A stretch of 25,174 bases of DNA, from IMG/VR virus record IMGVR_UViG_3300046542_000365, positions 1 to 25,174 of that record; one strand, written 5' to 3'. The notes under the pieces were generated by a model, which was not told the DNA's origin, did no database searches, and was given only the letters and a program-made list of their open reading frames with translations. The position numbers and the translations under genes were made by a program. Below are positions 23,201 to 25,174 of this stretch, piece after piece. How positions within the stretch are numbered: position 1 is the first letter of the stretch; the number at the start of each line of letters is the position of its first letter. Source of the DNA: a virus.

Positions 23201-25174
23201 TGCATGCAGAGCCAGAGGAGAAATGGCCAGCTTCGCCTTCTGGAAGCCCGTCTCAATCGGCAGCGTGTCGAAGTCAGCCTCGCCCTTCAACCACTTCTGC
23301 AGATGCTCGACGGCCGGTGCCAGCTTCGCCAGCTTGTCTTCCAGCTTCTCGGTCACACCTGCCACTTCAGCCGTGCCGTTGTACTGGAAGTTATGGACCT
23401 TGATGTCCAGTGCCTGAGCCAGGCCCAGATCGAAAGCACGCTTGTGTTCAGCCGTCGTGAGATCGAGCGTCGACCGAGTCGGCAGCATGACCTCGCGGAT
23501 GAACTTCGTGCTCTGCGGGTTGAACTTGCCAAGCATCTGCATCCGCCCAACTCGGCTCATGTTGTAGCCGTAGTGAGTCGGCACATTGGTGATGTGAACG
23601 CCCAGCTCATCTGCCTGCCCCTGCAGTGCATCGTGCAGGTCTTCGAACGCATCGAACGCCTGGGAGATCGAGCGGTTCTGTCCGACGAGTGATGCCTCAT
23701 GGTTCACGTTGAGCACGCGACCTTCCAGATCACCAGCACCGAACCAGCGCAGAGCCACATCACGGCCCATGTCGAAGTACAGATTCGCCATGGTTTCGTT
23801 CAGATAGTTCGGCGTGTTCTGCTCGTTCTTGATGGCGCGGAGCTGATCTTCCGTGTTCTTCACGTACTCGTTGCGCATCTGTTCTTCAGCAACAGGCGGA
23901 CGATCCTTGTTGAAGTAGTAAGTGGGCGTCGGATCATTCATCACAGCCCGCTCAATCAGATCCGGCTGAGCACGCAGTGCCTCCTTCAGACGCTGCATCT
24001 TCGGTTCGTCATCTTCCGAGATGAGCTTTTCCGTGGTGATGCGCTGGATGTTCTTGAGCTTCTTCTCCTTGATGAGATCCTTACTCGGCGCGTCATAGAT
24101 CTGATCCTGCTCATCCGGGCTGACCCAGAAGTCATCGGTGCCGAGCAGGCCCACATCCTTGTGCGCCATGGCACGCAGCACTTCAGCAGCCATCACAAGC
24201 GGGATGCCCTGAGCGATACCTTCCGGCGTGTTGTCATTGGCACGCACGCCCCAGTATTGCTGGATCTTTGCGGCGAGTGAATCCATGGCGTCAATCGTGG
24301 ACGTGGTGCCCTTCACGCGCTCCATCAGAACTTTCCCGACCATCTCTTGGGAGATGCCCAGGTGCGCCGCCACGGTACGCTCATCGTGGACACCACCACC
24401 TTGCTGGCCACCGCTCATCCACCATTGCAGGCCGGCGAGAATGGCGCCTTGCAGCAACTGCTCGTTGTACTTGAACGTGCCACCCGACTCTTCGGTGAGG
24501 TTCAGGATCCGGCCATCGGTCCAGGTGTGGACCGGCTTCGTGCCGTCCTTGAAGTGCTGGCCGACATCCTTGTCCGTGAGGAAGGTCTGCAGGTTGCCGC
24601 GCATGATCTTGGCGATCTTCATGGCGTTGCCATTGAAGAGCACCTTGTAGGCGTCGTAAGTCGCACCCGACTTCTTGCTGGAGAGCTTGCGCACCTGCTC
24701 CTTGATGCTGTCGGCCACACCGGCGAACGGTACTTCCATCGTCGGAATGTTGGTGGGCGGCAAGCCTGCTGCATCAGCCTTGACCGGACGGAAGTTGTTC
24801 GTGAAGAGGTTGCCACCGGCATCCGGCTGCACCAGGCGATCGTACATAGCGGCCAGACCCTGCTTCTTCTCTTCCTTGGTTCCTTCCTTAGAAGTTTCCT
24901 TGGTTTCGGAACCAGAAGAAGGAGCTTCAGTCTTTGCAACGGGTTCTGAATTAACCGCTTCGTCAACTTTTGCCGGTGCTGCGGGCTTTTCTGCGACAGG
25001 CTCGGTAACCTTTTCGACAGTCTCCACTTGAGGAGCAGGGTTTACCGTATCCTTCGGGGCAGGAGCGGGAGATGCTTTCTCATCAGACGTAACCGTTTGT
25101 TTCGGTTCTTGAGCAGGCGCTGCCTCCTTCCTACCCTGTTCACTAACCGACCGGCTGCCGTCCTTGAACCCCTT
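17216..25174 (-). CDS. Giant virion RNA polymerase (N4 gp50-type) with embedded zincin motif, 5'-truncated
   Basis: The visible part is 2652 residues (numbered here from the right window edge); the frame runs off the edge, so the N-terminus is missing. The first about 95 residues are a Pro/Ala/Glu/Lys-rich linker. A T7-like single-subunit RNA polymerase follows: YNMSRVGR...FNPQ (539-551, equivalent to the T/DxxGR motif), motif A EADGMTNGP (D685), motif B RGVAKNPLTITIYG (R794, K798, Y806), then GMGDG (D1064) and motif C IFDGMNMP (D1085). A zinc-peptidase motif HELIH (H1370, E1371, H1374) comes later, with a candidate third ligand in NEFMAWAL (E1448). The remaining about 1200 residues are helical and unrecognised. 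In N4 this protein is packaged, injected and transcribes early genes from hairpin promoters. Polymerase identity is strong; peptidase activity is inferred. Confidence 0.9.
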   Translation of the reverse strand, partial: KGFKDGSRSVSEQGRKEAAPAQEPKQTVTSDEKASPAPAPKDTVNPAPQVETVEKVTEPVAEKPAAPAKVDEAVNSEPVAKTEAPSSGSETKETSKEGTKEEKKQGLAAMYDRLVQPDAGGNLFTNNFRPVKADAAGLPPTNIPTMEVPFAGVADSIKEQVRKLSSKKSGATYDAYKVLFNGNAMKIAKIMRGNLQTFLTDKDVGQHFKDGTKPVHTWTDGRILNLTEESGGTFKYNEQLLQGAILAGLQWWMSGGQQGGGVHDERTVAAHLGISQEMVGKVLMERVKGTTSTIDAMDSLAAKIQQYWGVRANDNTPEGIAQGIPLVMAAEVLRAMAHKDVGLLGTDDFWVSPDEQDQIYDAPSKDLIKEKKLKNIQRITTEKLISEDDEPKMQRLKEALRAQPDLIERAVMNDPTPTYYFNKDRPPVAEEQMRNEYVKNTEDQLRAIKNEQNTPNYLNETMANLYFDMGRDVALRWFGAGDLEGRVLNVNHEASLVGQNRSISQAFDAFEDLHDALQGQADELGVHITNVPTHYGYNMSRVGRMQMLGKFNPQSTKFIREVMLPTRSTLDLTTAEHKRAFDLGLAQALDIKVHNFQYNGTAEVAGVTEKLEDKLAKLAPAVEHLQKWLKGEADFDTLPIETGFQKAKLAISPLALHALTEWARYQNATAEERQAFTTTKYLEADGMTNGPVNAMALLSTGPFDADWVTNMRRGGLTIGGNDMDTSQLIRNSGTSADLYQVATNHLTDELSDLEDKFRFGAMADQAEHMKKMKRLMGLLLPDIKLDGDVLKAERGVAKNPLTITIYGSGPRGIAAKLAGAMMGELYERMSAAAQRGMDAERGGRKMTAAEAFFPDDLQAQQKWKQFRDIMHDLTHETVVFSTKKSQHGDWYFFKQSVKENESWGSFADFTMNKDEMKNLTTNVQHLFVGPLVNAINKTVGSRLTDSTTHIRQATQAQSILLAHIFKTKIDAAVDARAASDPLFKRSDFLSNQEVMEVFRSLAPYHPTIKTAGQEFFVAGNQNSGVNTSVFARALDDTLRSPGFIYGPANAGVAGIPFLNIGMGDGMMMQILANDPRVKRTLKIFDGMNMPLDSIMEQSRAANEAVLESWRANPLQAVYDSFAPFMEQVNKDKMELPDDVHEQLVKALFGLDQKGAEYEASEVAERLNELVPALRDRALEAQARHNVLDQLNLAVDQMSSAGAPHVVSGKIQLTGSDEEVAIAMSKMYAEELNKLKQQAGIDVAPARVAEEPAAHTAAMESEAIGGQINQYGRINKATGARVLSPSAIKKLVMKGLPNIPAHQKALLNEIRLSLSTKGYSVVTGTPEQVAAYARTKGDEQSASLNRGDSGVTVPDSRTIYIVNPDSEVLTHELIHAATFEAVLAHYQGDTTRPEVAEAIGRIETMMGQFANMDVSRETLSTQQAYADAMAAINSARGQDATAKAKALNEFMAWALANKQLAELAQKTKVSPLVQLAKDAFAAIKQLIWGRKKVTDPKPGDDLFSNLLFNSSIVMRSQPTPQQALRGTSLYHSSAYGTNERLAAYNQSFSAMLEAFRTQPNPKDAKTTFQAQSNFAAVQAAGLRNALRGQGFLTTAQEATTFELIAAAMGTSMHLDANSMALAQELYQHVVKHLEVEHFMANPESNDDQNDRDQANRKVNAIVGDFGASFDKQGRSSLLPVFVGLAIVDDQFRDILGQIGMPEQMKSAASSRLDATLENFFGGLMDRLAERTAGVKTEPTVGTAVDALMQHVMQVAAEREEFQQVTGAETFVDNLDKKVVEMVGDLSAKGVDAMQKVIDDPKASKAQKSAAKWAQLSLKMATEQGGNQVAESVVELMNRTNSWQPLHDMVYDFVGRTEQNAPVYDMMKVVRSQVSQDRQNYREHVPSIIAGKFSRDLEEHEWNTLHRALSKTDIAALRQSLSNAEIAEILGDAKEHSKAIDALEKQLQQAEPKWFAARQKKAQQLARFMMTGEVGKILLRNAHAVAHLWGENNRPKNASADIVNMVDQLTTLYALEHLTPTERNSLLSLAQQEAQGIAFATDYLVGQRAEELRKMDTINGRARANAFKGYVPETTKQSVHLVVADDREYQQWTEKAYTRLGDYTGSTADGTKGRMGYYFSSTPAKNVFLQGIFQNVRHTAGGVDRMTGYNNSTMNAGRITDRDLVARIHTNMMLGEKGNEPLMPVFDRNGSVVAYERSIDPAMLEKIQEPQNMAKQIGQWRGRQVEEEKAQQFNNALIDSLHDRYESDMQKSGSNIMGYVNLFDRTYLKYNPVIDDAVKLWTPETRAAIKARFGEDAFWVPKDMLHDVTGYRQSSVGDMWTGNSRWSKETQEYVKKTLIGMFGNKAYEYFVNGERKLQNFIGDAKTLIVVKSVVVPMINAMGNVLQLMSRGVPIKHVLTGIPKKIAETNAYVKQRQKQIEIEAELRASVDDVVKSRQLQTQWQIIEDGFKRLSIWPLIQNGEFTAISDATQVGADDVALTSGKWHTFMEAQVDKLPKAFQTAGRYALVTKDTALFKGLQKSVEYGDFIAKAVLYDDLMNRHKLSQEKALGRITEEFVNYDKLPGRFRGYLESVGLLWFYNFKIRATKTAMSMLRNNPVHTLLAYSLPLPDLFSSIGTPLTDNFIAKLFSGQIGYSWGLGQLLHAPQMNPWVNIL

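Noticed and set aside
1-25174. CRISPR arrays, tRNA genes, insertion sequences and attachment sites
   Set aside because: I looked for regularly spaced repeats, cloverleaf-like segments ending in CCA, transposase motifs and integrase genes, and saw none.

Overview
The window looks like the replication and transcription core of a lytic, GC-rich podovirus of the N4 type (Schitoviridae), probably from a proteobacterial host. The case rests on gene content and order. A plus-strand cluster (1-17107) runs rIIA-like, rIIB-like, Dda-like helicase, family A DNA polymerase, PD-(D/E)XK nuclease, primase/ATPase, small RecA-like ATPase, single-stranded-DNA-binding-protein candidate and RuvC-like resolvase. 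It converges on a giant minus-strand gene (17216-25174) that carries the motifs of a T7-like single-subunit RNA polymerase. That order, with the giant virion RNA polymerase read from the opposite strand, matches the N4 gp37-gp50 region. The host genus cannot be read from the window. No tRNA, rRNA, CRISPR array, integrase or transposase was seen.

Layout. Both ends cut through genes: rIIA-like lacks its first codons and the virion RNA polymerase (vRNAP) lacks its N-terminus. Region 1-4478 is the rIIA/rIIB pair, translationally coupled by an 8-nt overlap. Region 4479-5396 is visibly AT-richer and holds several hairpins, a small helix-turn-helix gene and a MazG/PRA-PH-like gene. Region 5461-10005 holds the helicase, an unknown gene and DNA polymerase. 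Region 10006-10132 is a gap with a strong terminator-like hairpin. Region 10133-14170 is a tightly packed block with ATGA overlaps: unknown, DUF3310, nuclease, primase. Region 14237-17107 holds the ATPase, SSB candidate, RuvC-like protein, an acidic-tail protein and a 58-residue membrane protein. A compact bidirectional terminator at 17187-17212 separates the two convergent units.

How the parts fit. Helicase, polymerase, primase, nuclease, ATPase, SSB and resolvase form a nearly self-sufficient replication and recombination set. In N4 the SSB also activates late transcription by the host polymerase, and vRNAP is packaged and injected to start early transcription. The most notable points are a zinc-metallopeptidase motif (HELIH) inside the vRNAP polypeptide downstream of the polymerase; an rIIB-like protein extended by an acidic linker, a CxxC...CxxC ribbon and a helix-turn-helix; and paired GAAA-loop hairpins flanking that last segment. 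Protein names rest on motifs and synteny read by eye, with no database search.
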